Source of the DNA: Actinotalea subterranea
GTDB lineage: Bacteria > Actinomycetota > Actinomycetes > Actinomycetales > Cellulomonadaceae
Direction of reading: 5' to 3'
Assembly: GCF_008364845.1 (NCBI RefSeq)
Contig: NZ_VTTP01000004.1
Location: 271,340 to 335,339 of the forward strand
DNA: 64,000 nucleotides
The translations under genes and the position numbers were made by a program. Below are positions 25,739-34,718 of this stretch, piece after piece (the first letter of the stretch is position 1; every line of letters starts with the position of its first letter). A model generated the notes under the pieces. It ran no database searches and was not told where the DNA came from. It was given only the letters and a program-made list of their open reading frames with translations.

Positions 25739-26493
25739 GGCGCTACCCCTGCCGGGAGCCCGGCCAGCACGGACTGGGCCAGGGCGCGAGCCGAGCGCAG
25801 CAGCACGGAACGCTCCCATCGCCCGGTGGGCGCCTCGCCGGCGTTGAGTGCGTCAGCAGCCGGGGTCTCGAGGGCGAGCGTCGCCACCGGTGTCCGCAAC
25901 GCTCGCTCGACCTCACGAGCCGTGTAGGGGTGCCGCTCACCGACGACGAGCGGGACGGGAGTGGGCCGAGGTGCACGCAGGGCGGTGAGGCGACGCATGG
26001 CCGCAGCGGTGGCCACGACGGCCGGAACAGTGGGGCTCACCGCGAGCAGCAGCGCATCCGCCTCGGCGAGCAGGCCAGTGGGCTCCTCGGCGTGCCCTAC
26101 CCGACCGGCGTCCACGATCACGTCGGTGGCCTGGTGATGCAGGTCGCTCGCCAGGTCCGGCAGAGCCGCCCACAACGCGGCCAGCGAGCGTGCCTGGACC
26201 GGGTCGCTGATCCCGGGCAGCACCAGGCGGGTGGCATCTGGATCGAGGGCGACGGTGTGCGCGAGGACGTCGGCTGCGTCCGGGGCGCGGACGTCACCGG
26301 CCAGGGCGAGCACCCCGGCCTCGGTCGCGACCCGAGCCGCGAGCGCGCCACCGAGCAGGCCCGAGCCCGACGGATCGGCATCGACCAGCAGGGCCCGTCG
26401 GTCCGTGACCTGCGGCCACACCCACGTCAGAGCCAGCGCCGCGGTCGTCACGCCCGGTGCCCCCGACGCCGAGCACAGCACCAGGCACGTCAC
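25735..26493 (-). CDS. TadZ/CpaE-like ParA-type ATPase
   Basis: This 252-aa MinD/ParA-fold protein opens with a degenerate P-loop (SGAPGVTTAALAL) and has LLVDADPSGSGLLGG in the switch region. That resembles TadZ/CpaE proteins, which localise Tad machinery and often have altered Walker A motifs. The canonical lysine of GKGGxGKT is absent, so it may bind nucleotide poorly. GTG at 26493 overlaps the SAF-protein stop (GTGA). Confidence 0.78.
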   Translation of the reverse strand: MTCLVLCSASGAPGVTTAALALTWVWPQVTDRRALLVDADPSGSGLLGGALAARVATEAGVLALAGDVRAPDAADVLAHTVALDPDATRLVLPGISDPVQARSLAALWAALPDLASDLHHQATDVIVDAGRVGHAEEPTGLLAEADALLLAVSPTVPAVVATAAAMRRLTALRAPRPTPVPLVVGERHPYTAREVERALRTPVATLALETPAADALNAGEAPTGRWERSVLLRSARALAQSVLAGLPAGVAP

Positions 26494-27158
26494 GGCCGGT
26501 CCCCGGCGTCCAGGAGCACCAGGGCGAACCGACCCGACGCCGCGCGCGCGGCCAGGCCCGCGCCGTCGTTCTCGTCGGCAGCGACGTCGAGCACGCTCAG
26601 CCCATTCATGTCCGGCTCGCCCAGGCGGATCACTGTCACCTCGAAGGTCCGCGGTGCGGTGGGCAGCGGGTCCGCGCCGGCAGTCGGGGCGTCCACCACG
26701 AGGAGGCGGTCGCCGGCTTGGACGCCGCCGGCAGGCAGTCGTTCGGAGTTGACCGGGAGTGGCACGAGCACCTCGCCGTCGCCCGGCGGCGCATCGGCGG
26801 TGACCTGGGCGGGCGACAGTAGGGCGCCGGCCGGCAGGTCGGTTGCCGCGACGAGGCCGAGCATCGCGTCGAGCTGGTCTGCCGGAACGGTCTCGACCAG
26901 GGTGTCGACCGCCACGGCGGTGAGCGTCAGGTCACCGGCGACGAGCGTCTGGCCGTAGGGGACGTCGCGTGCCACCACGAGCACATCAGTCCGTCCGCCG
27001 GCCGCGCCGACGAGCCAGGCCACGAGGGCACCCGCGAGGGCGGTGACCATCAACCCGCCGGCGATCACGCCACGGCGACGGCGCGGGCGCGCAGCGGCGA
27101 GGCGGGGCTGGTGGGTGGCGCCCGTCGTGCGGGTACCGGTGGTTGTCGTGGTAGCCAT
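26490..27158 (-). CDS. SAF-domain (CpaB/RcpC-like) pilus protein
   Basis: This 222-aa protein has an N-terminal membrane anchor (about residues 31-52). A SAF domain follows, with VARDVPYGQTLVAGDLTL and the later DLPAGALLSPAQVTAD, the pattern of CpaB/RcpC proteins of Tad loci. It is likely periplasm-facing and may contribute to wall or pore interaction. ATG at 27158 is 27 bp after the stop of the upstream secreted protein, the one loose junction in this operon. Confidence 0.78.
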   Translation of the reverse strand: MATTTTTGTRTTGATHQPRLAAARPRRRRGVIAGGLMVTALAGALVAWLVGAAGGRTDVLVVARDVPYGQTLVAGDLTLTAVAVDTLVETVPADQLDAMLGLVAATDLPAGALLSPAQVTADAPPGDGEVLVPLPVNSERLPAGGVQAGDRLLVVDAPTAGADPLPTAPRTFEVTVIRLGEPDMNGLSVLDVAADENDGAGLAARAASGRFALVLLDAGDRP

Positions 27159-27185
27159 GTCGGGCCCCTTCCACGTCGGTGGTGC

Positions 27186-28079
27186 TCAGCCGGTGACGAG
27201 AACCTGCAGCTCGCCGATGCGGACCGTCGTCGCCGAGGTCCGGGTCACGGTCAGCGACCCTGATGTGCCGCCGCCGGACCACGTGACCTCCCAGGTCGTG
27301 GTGGCGGTGACGGGGTAGGCGTCGTCCGGCAGGCCGGCCGACGATCGCTCGTACTGGTAGTCGCAGGTGGGGGAGCGGACGGCGCCGTCGCTGTAGGGCG
27401 TGCCAGGTCCGGTGCACACGCGGGTGTTCCCGTCGCCCATGTCCCAGACGATCTGCGTCGCCTGCGCGCGGGCGGTCACTGACAGGCCCGGCACGGACGC
27501 GGTCGCCGAGTTCGGCCCCCACGTGGTCGGAGTGACGTCGGTCCAGAGCCAGACAGGGACGCCGACCAGACCTGTCTGGTCCGAGGCGATCGTCAGGTGG
27601 ATCGCCGGACCGGTCAGGCGCATCTGGTCGACCGCCCGCTGCGCCATCTGCGCCGGCGTGATCCCGACGTCGCCGAAACCCGGCGGCGTGGTGGCGAGCC
27701 AGGTCCAGCCCCCTCCGGAACCACCGAACGGCAGCCCACTGCAGGTCACCACATAGATCGCGCCGTCGGGGTAGTGACCATCCCAGGCGAGGTTCGACGC
27801 GTCCGGCTGAGGCGTGAGCAGGTCGTAGTAGCAGCGGTCTGCGTCGTTGAACCAGCCAAACGTCTCGGAGAAGCACGGAACGACTTCTCCGGTGTGCCAG
27901 GTGCACATTCGCGCCTCGCCAGTGTCGCCGCCGCCGGTCGAGCCGCCGGGGGTCGGCGGCGTGACCACGGTGACGGTGCAGGTCTCGCGGTGCGGATCGC
28001 AGACGACGGTGGTCTCGGTGGCGGCGGCCGACGGCATGCCCAGGGCGGCCGAGAGGGCGAGCACGGCGGCGGTCAGCAC
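27186..28079 (-). CDS. Secreted hypothetical protein of the Tad operon
   Basis: This 297-aa protein has an N-terminal signal peptide (VLTAAVLALSAALGMPSAAA) and then a Cys-rich region, including VVCDPHRETCTV, ARMCTWHTGEVVPCFSE and DRCYYD. A beta-rich, PKD-like region follows (ATQIVWDMGDGNTRVC). It was not assigned to a named family. The pattern of paired cysteines fits disulfide-bonded surface proteins. GTG at 28079 falls inside the preceding gene's last codons. Position suggests a role in the pilus tip or surface complex. Confidence 0.65.
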   Translation of the reverse strand: MLTAAVLALSAALGMPSAAATETTVVCDPHRETCTVTVVTPPTPGGSTGGGDTGEARMCTWHTGEVVPCFSETFGWFNDADRCYYDLLTPQPDASNLAWDGHYPDGAIYVVTCSGLPFGGSGGGWTWLATTPPGFGDVGITPAQMAQRAVDQMRLTGPAIHLTIASDQTGLVGVPVWLWTDVTPTTWGPNSATASVPGLSVTARAQATQIVWDMGDGNTRVCTGPGTPYSDGAVRSPTCDYQYERSSAGLPDDAYPVTATTTWEVTWSGGGTSGSLTVTRTSATTVRIGELQVLVTG

Positions 28080-28660
28080 GGCGCTTCCCGGTCCACGACG
28101 TAGGTCCGGATGGTCCAGCGGTCGTCGTAGAAGTAGGCGGTGGCCGTCGCGGAGACGCGAGTCGCCTGCCCGGGAGCAGCGGCTGAGTCCAGCGTGTCGC
28201 GGAACACCGGCTGCCAGTCGGCAACGTCGACGCAATCCGCGATCGTCGCGGTGCCCTCGGGTCCGGTCACGACCTCGGTGACCGTCGGGCTCAGGATCGG
28301 CTCGCCGACCATCATGATCCGGTCGGACCTGAAGTCGAGGACGGTCGAGTAGACGTCGGTCAGGGCGGTGTCGACCGCGTAGGCCTCGAGTGTCCCATCG
28401 GGCTCGACGGCAGGGTCGGCGAGGATCGCGACCTTGGTCGCCCAGTAGCCCCGGTAGGCCTCGAGGATCGCCACCTCTGCTGCTGCGACGTCCGGGTCGG
28501 TCGTAGGCGTCGGGCTGGGGGTTGCAGTCGCGGTTGTCGTGGGGCTGGGGGGCGGCGTCGTCATGGGCGTGTCATCCGGCCCGGTGCAGGCCGCGAGAAG
28601 GGTTGCGGTGGACACGATGAGCGCCCCCGCGATGACCTTGGACAAGTTGTTCAGCGACAT
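28073..28660 (-). CDS. Predicted lipoprotein heading the Tad operon
   Basis: This 195-aa protein has a lipobox, STATLLAACTG, giving a lipidated cysteine near residue 25. A Thr/Pro-rich spacer (about residues 30-55) and a small C-terminal domain rich in Asp follow, ending YFYDDRWTIRTYVVDREAPC. The C-terminal part looks like an NTF2-like/SnoaL-type fold by layout, but no function can be given. ATG at 28660 was chosen; ATG at 28693 would extend the signal region by 11 residues. The shared regulatory element lies about 140 bp upstream. Confidence 0.68.
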   Translation of the reverse strand: MSLNNLSKVIAGALIVSTATLLAACTGPDDTPMTTPPPSPTTTATATPSPTPTTDPDVAAAEVAILEAYRGYWATKVAILADPAVEPDGTLEAYAVDTALTDVYSTVLDFRSDRIMMVGEPILSPTVTEVVTGPEGTATIADCVDVADWQPVFRDTLDSAAAPGQATRVSATATAYFYDDRWTIRTYVVDREAPC

Positions 28661-28798
28661 GATCGGCCGCCAGTCCTCAGGGCGCCGCCCCATGGCGCCC
28701 TGCGGTCGGAAGCCCCCATGACACACCCGGTTTGACCATGGCGCAACCGTGCTTCCACGGTCTGTGGATAGCCGTGCCGCCGTTCGTCGTCGTGTGAG

Positions 28799-28841
28799 CC
28801 CCATAGATGAAGGGGTGCGCGAGGACGACCAACATGAGGGG
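28799..28841 (+). promoter_or_regulatory. Shared 43-bp regulatory element, copy 3 (Tad operon)
   Basis: Read towards the Tad operon (minus strand), it carries CATGTTGGTCG, CGCACCCCTTCA and GGGG with the same spacing as copies 1 and 2. It lies 106-139 bp upstream of the first Tad-operon gene and just beyond the end of the gene at 28867-29790. Apart from the core blocks, the flanking bases differ, so the conservation is selective rather than a recent duplication. Confidence 0.7.
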
Positions 28842-28866
28842 TCCTGCCTATGGAGCGGTGGCGAGC

Positions 28867-29790
28867 TCAGCTCGCGCGGGCGCGGATCGCGCTGGTCAGC
28901 TCGTCATCCGGGAGGGGCAGCACCGGCGAGGGACGGTTGCGTACCCGCGTCGAGCGCAGCGCGGCGCGCAGCTCATCGTCGATGGTGAGCGAGCCGCCAG
29001 CCCCTATCAGGCGGGGCAGGAGGCCAGGGTTGTCCGCCGTGCCGCGCAGGACGATCACCAGGCGCCGGGCCTGCCACGCCGGGAGACCGAGCCGATCGGC
29101 CATGACCCGCCAGCCGTAGGTCGTCCAGCCGTGCGCGCGTCGGGTCCACCGGGTGCTCCGGGTGGTCGGGGTGTCGTGGAGCACGTCCTCGACGATCACG
29201 GCGGCCTGGCCCTCGGGCCAGCCGGCGGCGACCAGGGCGTCGATGGCGGTGTCCATCGCGTCGGTGTTGCGCAGCCGGTTCCCGTCCCGCCCGACCTGCG
29301 GGATCTCGGCCTGCCTCAGATCGTCCAGCCGGACCACGGGCTTGGTGGCCTCGCCGCCGTCGGCGTTGGCGAGCTGCCAGGCCCTGCGCGGGGAGGTCGG
29401 GTAGCGGGCGCAGGTCGCTTCGGTCAGGATCGCATGTCGAGCGGCGGACCAGACCACGCCCCACGGTGAGGCGGCGGAGCGCAGCGACGGGCTGGTCAGC
29501 ACCTCCCACACGTCCTCCCATGCGGAGGCCTCCGCCTGACCCGAGGCTGCCCCGCGCATGCCCAGGTCGACCGCGAGGGGCCGGACGAGCGACTCGCGGA
29601 TGTAGGTCATGAGCACCCGGCCGGCCTCGCTGTGCCAGCCGTCGAGGTCGATCTGGGCGAGCCAGGCGAGGAGCGTGCTGTTCTCGCGCGGCTGGGTGAG
29701 TGTTGGCGGCGGGATGGCTGGGGCGGGCGCTTCCGGGCCCGGTGGGGCTGGCCGGGACGGTCGGGCGATCGGGTCGGGGACGGCGGACAT
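28867..29790 (-). CDS. Unrecognised conserved-looking protein upstream of the Tad operon
   Basis: This 307-aa soluble protein has a Pro-rich N-terminus (residues 1-35) and no membrane segment. The second half has several short helices typical of small DNA-binding modules (DAMDTAIDALVAAG, WRVMADRLGLPAWQARRLVI); the latter looks like a possible helix-turn-helix. No family was recognised. The gene ends 26 bp before regulatory element copy 3 and is preceded by an intergenic region with three CGTCAGGC octamers, one in a perfect palindrome. A role as a regulator of the element is possible but is inferred from position alone. Confidence 0.6.
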   Translation of the reverse strand: MSAVPDPIARPSRPAPPGPEAPAPAIPPPTLTQPRENSTLLAWLAQIDLDGWHSEAGRVLMTYIRESLVRPLAVDLGMRGAASGQAEASAWEDVWEVLTSPSLRSAASPWGVVWSAARHAILTEATCARYPTSPRRAWQLANADGGEATKPVVRLDDLRQAEIPQVGRDGNRLRNTDAMDTAIDALVAAGWPEGQAAVIVEDVLHDTPTTRSTRWTRRAHGWTTYGWRVMADRLGLPAWQARRLVIVLRGTADNPGLLPRLIGAGGSLTIDDELRAALRSTRVRNRPSPVLPLPDDELTSAIRARAS

Positions 29791-29848
29791 CGTGGCCTCC
29801 AGGAGTCGAACGGACTCCTGGAACGCTCCTCAGTCAGCCTCGACAAAT

Positions 29849-29922
29849 GCCTGACGGACCGGAGAGTCGTGGATGACCCGGCGCGTCAGGCAAGTTGTGG
29901 ACGGCGTGCGTCAGGCTGACGC
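29849..29922. promoter_or_regulatory. Intergenic CGTCAGGC cluster with a 15-bp palindrome
   Basis: Three octamers lie within 68 bp: one on the minus strand at 29849-29856, and two on the plus strand at 29884-29891 and 29909-29916. The last is inside GCGTCAGGCTGACGC (29908-29922), a perfect 7-bp inverted repeat with one central base. It sits upstream of the gene ending at 29790 and has the form of a dimeric-regulator operator. The same octamer is repeated in the LysM-BTAD gene. Confidence 0.65.
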
Positions 29923-30042
29923 GCGGGTCTGCAGCAACCCCCTCTCGCGCACAACGCAGTGCCGCGGACGGGGCACCCCCGACGGAGTACCGCGTGAAGA
30001 TCGGCCCTGACCGATCTGGCGGACGCACGCCCTACTGGACCG

Positions 30043-30303
30043 CTACCAGTTCGCGTGCGTGAGCCGGGGACGCGGCCCCTTGGCTAGAACGCCAGGCACT
30101 GTTGCGTTCCGCCACGGGGCCAGGTCCACGTACTGGAACGACTGTGGAGGGCGAAGCGTCGGATCGAGGTCCTGCAGGCGAAGAGCGCGCACGAGGCGTC
30201 GCGGGTCCCTAACGAGGATGCCGACTCCCTGGTGGTTGCCTCGGTAGTAGTCCCGGAAGGCCTGCCTGCCGATGCCTGCGTGGGCGCGGTGGCGTCGCCA
30301 CAA
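30043..30303 (-). pseudogene. C-terminal fragment of an unrecognised protein
   Basis: The frame encodes about 86 residues from a poor TTG start, and stays open upstream to about 30417. Residues such as GAFEIAGYDVASPTALWRR precede the TTG and look like real protein. The part with FRDYYRGNHQGVGILVRDPR has natural composition, but no start codon with a ribosome-binding site is seen, and dead transposase begins nearby. It is most likely the tail of a gene truncated by rearrangement at the edge of the mobile element. Confidence 0.45.
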
Positions 30304-30551
30304 GGCCGTTGGGCTGGCGACGTCATAGCCCGCGATCTCGAAAGCGCCGAGAGATGTCCTCCTGTCTGAGGTCGCCGATGACGGGGCAGACGCGAGGGCC
30401 GTGACCGGGGGACAGACCTATTGCGAGTTGACGGCTCAGCAGGCTTCTATCAAGTCACTCCCGGCCAGGGCCCTCGCCCTGTGGACCGTCGTGGACATGT
30501 CAACGGCGAGCCTTCCGGCACGTGTTCTCAGAGTCACCCGACGGTCCCGCC

Positions 30552-30575
30552 GGACTCCTCCCATCGGGGGAGTCC
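30552..30575. terminator. GC-rich hairpin in the scar region
   Basis: GGACTCC pairs with GGAGTCC, and the inner CCC-ATC-GGG extends the stem to about ten base pairs with one bulge. There is no T-run. It may be a terminator or part of an insertion-sequence end. It lies next to the point where the IS30 transposase sequence breaks off. Confidence 0.35.
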
Positions 30576-30600
30576 CGCGTTCTCAGCCTGCACCAATAGG

Positions 30601-31657
30601 TGTTCTCGTTGCTGCCGCGCTGCCAGGGTGAGTGCGGGTTGCAGAAGTAGATCGGGATGCCGATCGCGGCGGTGGACGCGACGTGCTTGGCCATCTCCGC
30701 GCCCTGGTCCCAGGTGATCGTGCGTCTCAGCGACACCGGTAGCGCGGTGATCGCCTCGCGCATCGCGACCTCGACCTGCTCGGCGCTCTTGCCCTCGCCC
30801 AGGGGCAGCAGGAGCGTGAGTCGGGTTGAACGCTCCACGAGCGTCCCGACGGCGCTGCGGCTCTGCTCGCCCAGGATGAGGTCACCTTCCCAGTGCCCGG
30901 GAACGGCGCGGTCCTCGACCTCGGCAGGACGTTCGCTGATCATGACCATGCCGGGGATCCGTCCACGTCCGTCCACGGCCGTGCGGGGCTTGCGCGCGGT
31001 CCGCCCCGAGCGCAGGCAGCGAGCGGCTCACGGCGCAGCTGTCCGCGGCCCTGGACGAACAGCGACTGGTAGACCGTCTCGTGGCTCACGTGCATCTCCG
31101 GGGCGCCAGGATGCTCCAACCGTATAGGCGGGCGGAGATCTCCTGCGGCGACCACAGCTGCTCGAGGTTCGTGGCGACCTCCTGCAGCAGCAGGCCCGTC
31201 GCGAGCTTGAACGGCTTGGGGCGTCGGGCCTGGGCGCGGGCGTGTTCGTGGGCGCCCCACGCCGAGTACTTCTCCCGGCCGCCGGCGCGGGCCACCTCCC
31301 GGCTGATGGTCGATACCGCACGGCCCAGCCGCCCAGCGATCGCGGTCAAGGACAGGCCCTGAGCCAGTCCCACCAGGATCTGCTCACGTTCAGCGATCGT
31401 CAGGCACCCCGACCGCGGATCCACCCGAACGGCTTGGCGCCCATGTGGCGACCGGTGCGGACCATGAGCCCGACCATCGGCGCACTGCACCCGATCTCCC
31501 GCGCGATGTCGACCAGCCGCCAGCCCTTCGCGTGCAACCGCAGCGCGAGCTGCTTCTGCTCCCGACTGAGATGACCATGCTTACCCTGCATCCGGACCCT
31601 TCCGTGATCGGCTTCCGCCTCATCTCACAGGGCCCGTTGCACCGACCGCTTGAATCC
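30601..31657 (-). pseudogene. Dead, 3'-truncated IS30-family transposase with one inverted repeat
   Basis: Recognisable IS30 transposase segments are spread over several frames on the minus strand. They are an HTH start (GKHGHLSREQKQLALRLHAK), a second HTH region (GLSLTAIAGRLGRAVSTISR), the catalytic part with AVPGHWEGDLIL and ITWDQGAEM, and PHSPWQRGSNENT. The protein stops matching right after NENT at about 30601, so the C-terminus is missing. The 5' end at 31636-31657 carries a terminal repeat starting GGATTCAAGCGGTCGGTGCA, nearly the same as the ends of the intact IS30 at 49826-51273. Several frameshifts make it non-functional. Confidence 0.75.
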
Positions 31658-31714
31658 GCCGATCCTGCGGACGGCGTCGACGTATTTCGCCGCGGCGGAG
31701 CTCGACCGCCGATT

Positions 31715-32227
31715 GAAGTGATCGTCGGCCTCGACGAGGACAAGGACCGTCTCGGGGTCGAGCCGATCTGCCTGCAGGTCGCCCCGAGCACCTACTACGC
31801 CGCCAAGACCCGCCCACCGTCGGCCAGGTCGATCCGCGACGCCGCGACGACCACCCTGATCAAGAAGGTGCATGCGAAGAACTACGGCGTCTACGGGATT
31901 AACAAGATCCACGCCGAGTTGAACCGGCAAGGCCACCGGGTCGCACGTTGCACGGTCCACCGGCTGATGCGCGCGGCCGGGCTGCGCGGCATCACCCGCG
32001 CCAAGGGCCTCGCGCACGACGGTCCCCGGCGCCGGGCCGGACACCCGCCCGGATCTGGTCGACCGGGACTTCACCGCGACCGGCCCGGACCAGTTGTGGG
32101 TCGCGGACATCACGTACTGCCGGACGTTCTCCGGATGGGCCCGCGCGGCGTTCGTCATCGACGTGTTCTCCCGGCGCGTGATCGGATGGTAGCTGTCGAA
32201 GTCGCTGCACACCGACCTGGCCCGGCA
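31715..32227 (+). pseudogene. Remnant of an IS3-family orfB transposase
   Basis: Plus-strand frames encode IS3 orfB pieces: DKDRLGVEPIC, QVAPSTYYAAKTRPPSA, GVYGINKIHAELNRQGH, then after a frameshift DQLWVADITYC and FVIDVFSRRVIGW followed by a stop. The first two catalytic aspartate regions are present but the C-terminal half with the glutamate is missing. It ends where a decayed oxidoreductase gene begins, so the insertion event probably cut that gene. Confidence 0.7.
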
Positions 32228-33412
32228 CGTTCGTCACCCGCGGCTGGTCGTCGCCGGAGGTGCACGACGCAGTCGACCTCTGCCTGGCCTGCAAGGCCTG
32301 CTCGTCCGACTGCCCGGCGCAGGTCGACATGGCCGCCTACAAGGCCAAGGTGCTCTACCGCACCCTTTCGGCGGCGGCTGCGACCGGTGGACCACACGTG
32401 CTGGGCCGGCTGCTGTGTGGACCCGGCTGGTGACGGCCGCGTCGGGGCTCCCGTCCGTGGTCAACGCCCTGCTGCGGGCCCGGCCGCTCGACCGGGCCGT
32501 GCTCAGGGCCGGTGGCCTCGACACCCGCCGCCACATGGCCGACTTCGCGACCAAGCCGTGTCGCGGGGCGGCGAGCTCGTCGCCGGACGTCCGCATCGTG
32601 TCGAGCCCCGACGAGCCGGCGGCGATCGGCCAGGACCCGGCCGGGGCCGGGTCGGGTCGACCGACGCCGGTATCCCTGCCACCCGCCGGCTGGTGCTGGT
32701 GTGGACCGACTCGTTCTCGGACACGATGAGCCCGTCCGTGCCGCACGCCGCGGTCACGGTGCTGCGCGCCGCCGGGTTCGAGGTGCTGGTCAGTGATCAT
32801 GGCGCCTGCTGCGGCCTGACCTGGATCACCACCGGTCCGCTCGACGGCGCCCGCAGCCGGTTGCGGCACCTGCTGGAGGTGCTCGGCCCGTTCGCGGTGA
32901 ACGGCATCCCGATCGTCGGTCTGGAGCCGTCGTGCACCGGCGTGCTGCGCAGCGACCTGCTCGAGCTGCTGCCGGACGACCCCCGGGCGGCCGCCGTGGC
33001 CCGGGAGACACGCACCACGGCCGAACTGCTCACGGCCCCGTCGCCGGTGGGCCCGGGGGACAGCTGCAGACTGCCCCACTGACATCCGTCACCGCGGTCG
33101 TGCAGCCGCACTACCACCACTACTCGGTGATGACGTACACCGCGGACCGCACGCTGCTCACACAGGCCGGCGCTCAGTTCCCCGAGCTGGCCGGGTGCTG
33201 CGGCCTGCGGCCCGGCGGGCAACTTTCGGCATGCAGAAGGGCCACTACGATGTCTCGGTCGCGGTGGCGCGCCACGCGCCGCTGACGCCCTGGACGCCGC
33301 GGCTCCCGGCGACGTGTACCTGGCAGACGGCTACTCCTGCCGCGGCCAGGCCGCCCAGCCGGCAGGCGTGCAGGGGGGCCACCTCGCCGAGCTCCTGGCC
33401 GCCCACCTCTGA
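32228..33412 (+). pseudogene. Decayed 3' half of an FAD/Fe-S oxidoreductase (glycolate/D-lactate dehydrogenase type)
   Basis: Fragments in several frames match the C-terminal end of large FAD-linked oxidases carrying a ferredoxin-like and CCG domain. They are AVDLCLACKACSSDCPAQVD (4Fe-4S motif), LVLVWTDSFSDTMSP, VLVSDHGACCGLTW, GLEPSCTGVLRSDL, ELAGCCGL, GMQKGHYDVSVAVA and LADGYSCRGQ. The FAD-binding half is missing and at least three frameshifts separate the pieces. The gene was presumably lost when insertion sequences entered at its 5' side. Confidence 0.72.
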
Positions 33413-33553
33413 ATGCCGTGCGGGGGCGTCGATCCGCGCAGGGATCGCACACCCGACGACGGACGCGCGGGACGTACGGCCCGCGCCGTCGCGCCGCTGC
33501 GTGCCTAGCGTCAAGCCGTCGCCACCCACGGCGCCGTCCCGAAGGAGTTCCCG

Positions 33554-34714
33554 ATGCCCCTGCCGCCGCTCGTCGAGCCCGGCCCGTCCCTCAGCACGGC
33601 CGAGCTGACGCGGTACTCGCGGCACGTCCTGGTTCCCGGAGTCGGTGACGAGGGCCAGCGCCGGCTGAGCAACGCGCGCGTGCTCGTGGTCGGCGCCGGT
33701 GGGCTGGGCTCCCCGGTGCTGCTCTACCTTGCCGCCGCCGGCGTGGGGACTCTCGGGATCGTCGACTTCGACACCGTCGACACCTCCAACCTGCAGCGCC
33801 AGGTGGTGCACCCGACGTCGGCGGTCGGCCTCCCCAAGGTCGACAGCGCGGCGCAGACGGTCGCCGGGACCAACCCGCACGTCGTGGTCGAACGGCACCC
33901 GATCCGCCTCGACGCCTCGAACGCGCTCGACCTGGTCAGCCGGTACGACCTCGTCGTCGACGGCTGCGACAACTTCCCGACGCGGTACCTGGTCAACGAC
34001 GCGTGCGTGCTCGCCGGCAAGCCGTTGGTGTGGGGGTCGGTGCTGCGGTTCGACGGGCAGGTGACCGTCTTCTGGTCCGCGCCGCCGGAGGGGCACCGCG
34101 CCATCCAGTACCGCGACGTCTTCCCGCGCCCCCCGGCCGCCGGCACCGTCCCGTCGTGCGCGCAGGCCGGCGTGCTGGGTGCCGTGTGCGGCGCGGTCGG
34201 GTCGGCGATGGCGATCGAGGCGCTCAAGCTGGTCATGGGCGTCGGCGAGCCCCTGCTCGGCCGGATGGCGGTGCTCGACGCTCTGGCCGGCACGTGGCGG
34301 CACGTCCCGCTGCGGCCGTCGCCGGATACGCCGGTGATCACCGAGCTGACCGACCAGGACGAGGTGTGCGACGTCGCGCTCCCGACGATCGCGGCGACGG
34401 AGCTCGCGGGCCGGCTGGCGGCCCGGGAGCGCGGCGAGGAGGACTTCGACCTGGTGGACGTGCGGGAGCCCGACGAGCACGCGCTGGTCGCCATCCCCGG
34501 GTCGCGTCTGGTGCCGCAGGGGCTGTTCGCCGACGACGAGGCGTTCGACGAGCTGCCACGCGACCGGGACGTCATCCTCTACTGCCGCAGCGGCGTGCGT
34601 TCCGCCGACGTGCTGCGCCGGGCCCGCGAACGCGGCCTGTCCCGGGCGAGCCACCTCGGGGGCGGCGTCCTGGCCTGGGTGGACGAGGTCGACCCGGCTC
34701 TGCCGCGCTACTGA
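33554..34714 (+). CDS. moeZ: MoeZ-type adenylyltransferase/sulfurtransferase (MoeB + rhodanese)
   Basis: This enzyme should adenylate the C-terminal Gly-Gly of MoaD and transfer sulfur to it for molybdopterin synthesis. The 386-aa protein has a ThiF/MoeB domain with the nucleotide motif VVGAGGLGSPVLLYLAAAG near residue 44 and the VDGCDNFPTRYLVNDAC region, and a C-terminal rhodanese domain with active-site loop YCRSGVRS. Both halves are needed for MoeZ activity in actinobacteria. A strong AAGGAG precedes the ATG. The gene converges on mogA. Confidence 0.92.
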   Translation: MPLPPLVEPGPSLSTAELTRYSRHVLVPGVGDEGQRRLSNARVLVVGAGGLGSPVLLYLAAAGVGTLGIVDFDTVDTSNLQRQVVHPTSAVGLPKVDSAAQTVAGTNPHVVVERHPIRLDASNALDLVSRYDLVVDGCDNFPTRYLVNDACVLAGKPLVWGSVLRFDGQVTVFWSAPPEGHRAIQYRDVFPRPPAAGTVPSCAQAGVLGAVCGAVGSAMAIEALKLVMGVGEPLLGRMAVLDALAGTWRHVPLRPSPDTPVITELTDQDEVCDVALPTIAATELAGRLAARERGEEDFDLVDVREPDEHALVAIPGSRLVPQGLFADDEAFDELPRDRDVILYCRSGVRSADVLRRARERGLSRASHLGGGVLAWVDEVDPALPRY

Positions 34715-34718
34715 ACGA

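Noticed and set aside
28761..28770. Single DnaA-box-like sequence (TGTGGATAG)
   Set aside because: Only one imperfect match in a short intergenic region; an origin would need several.
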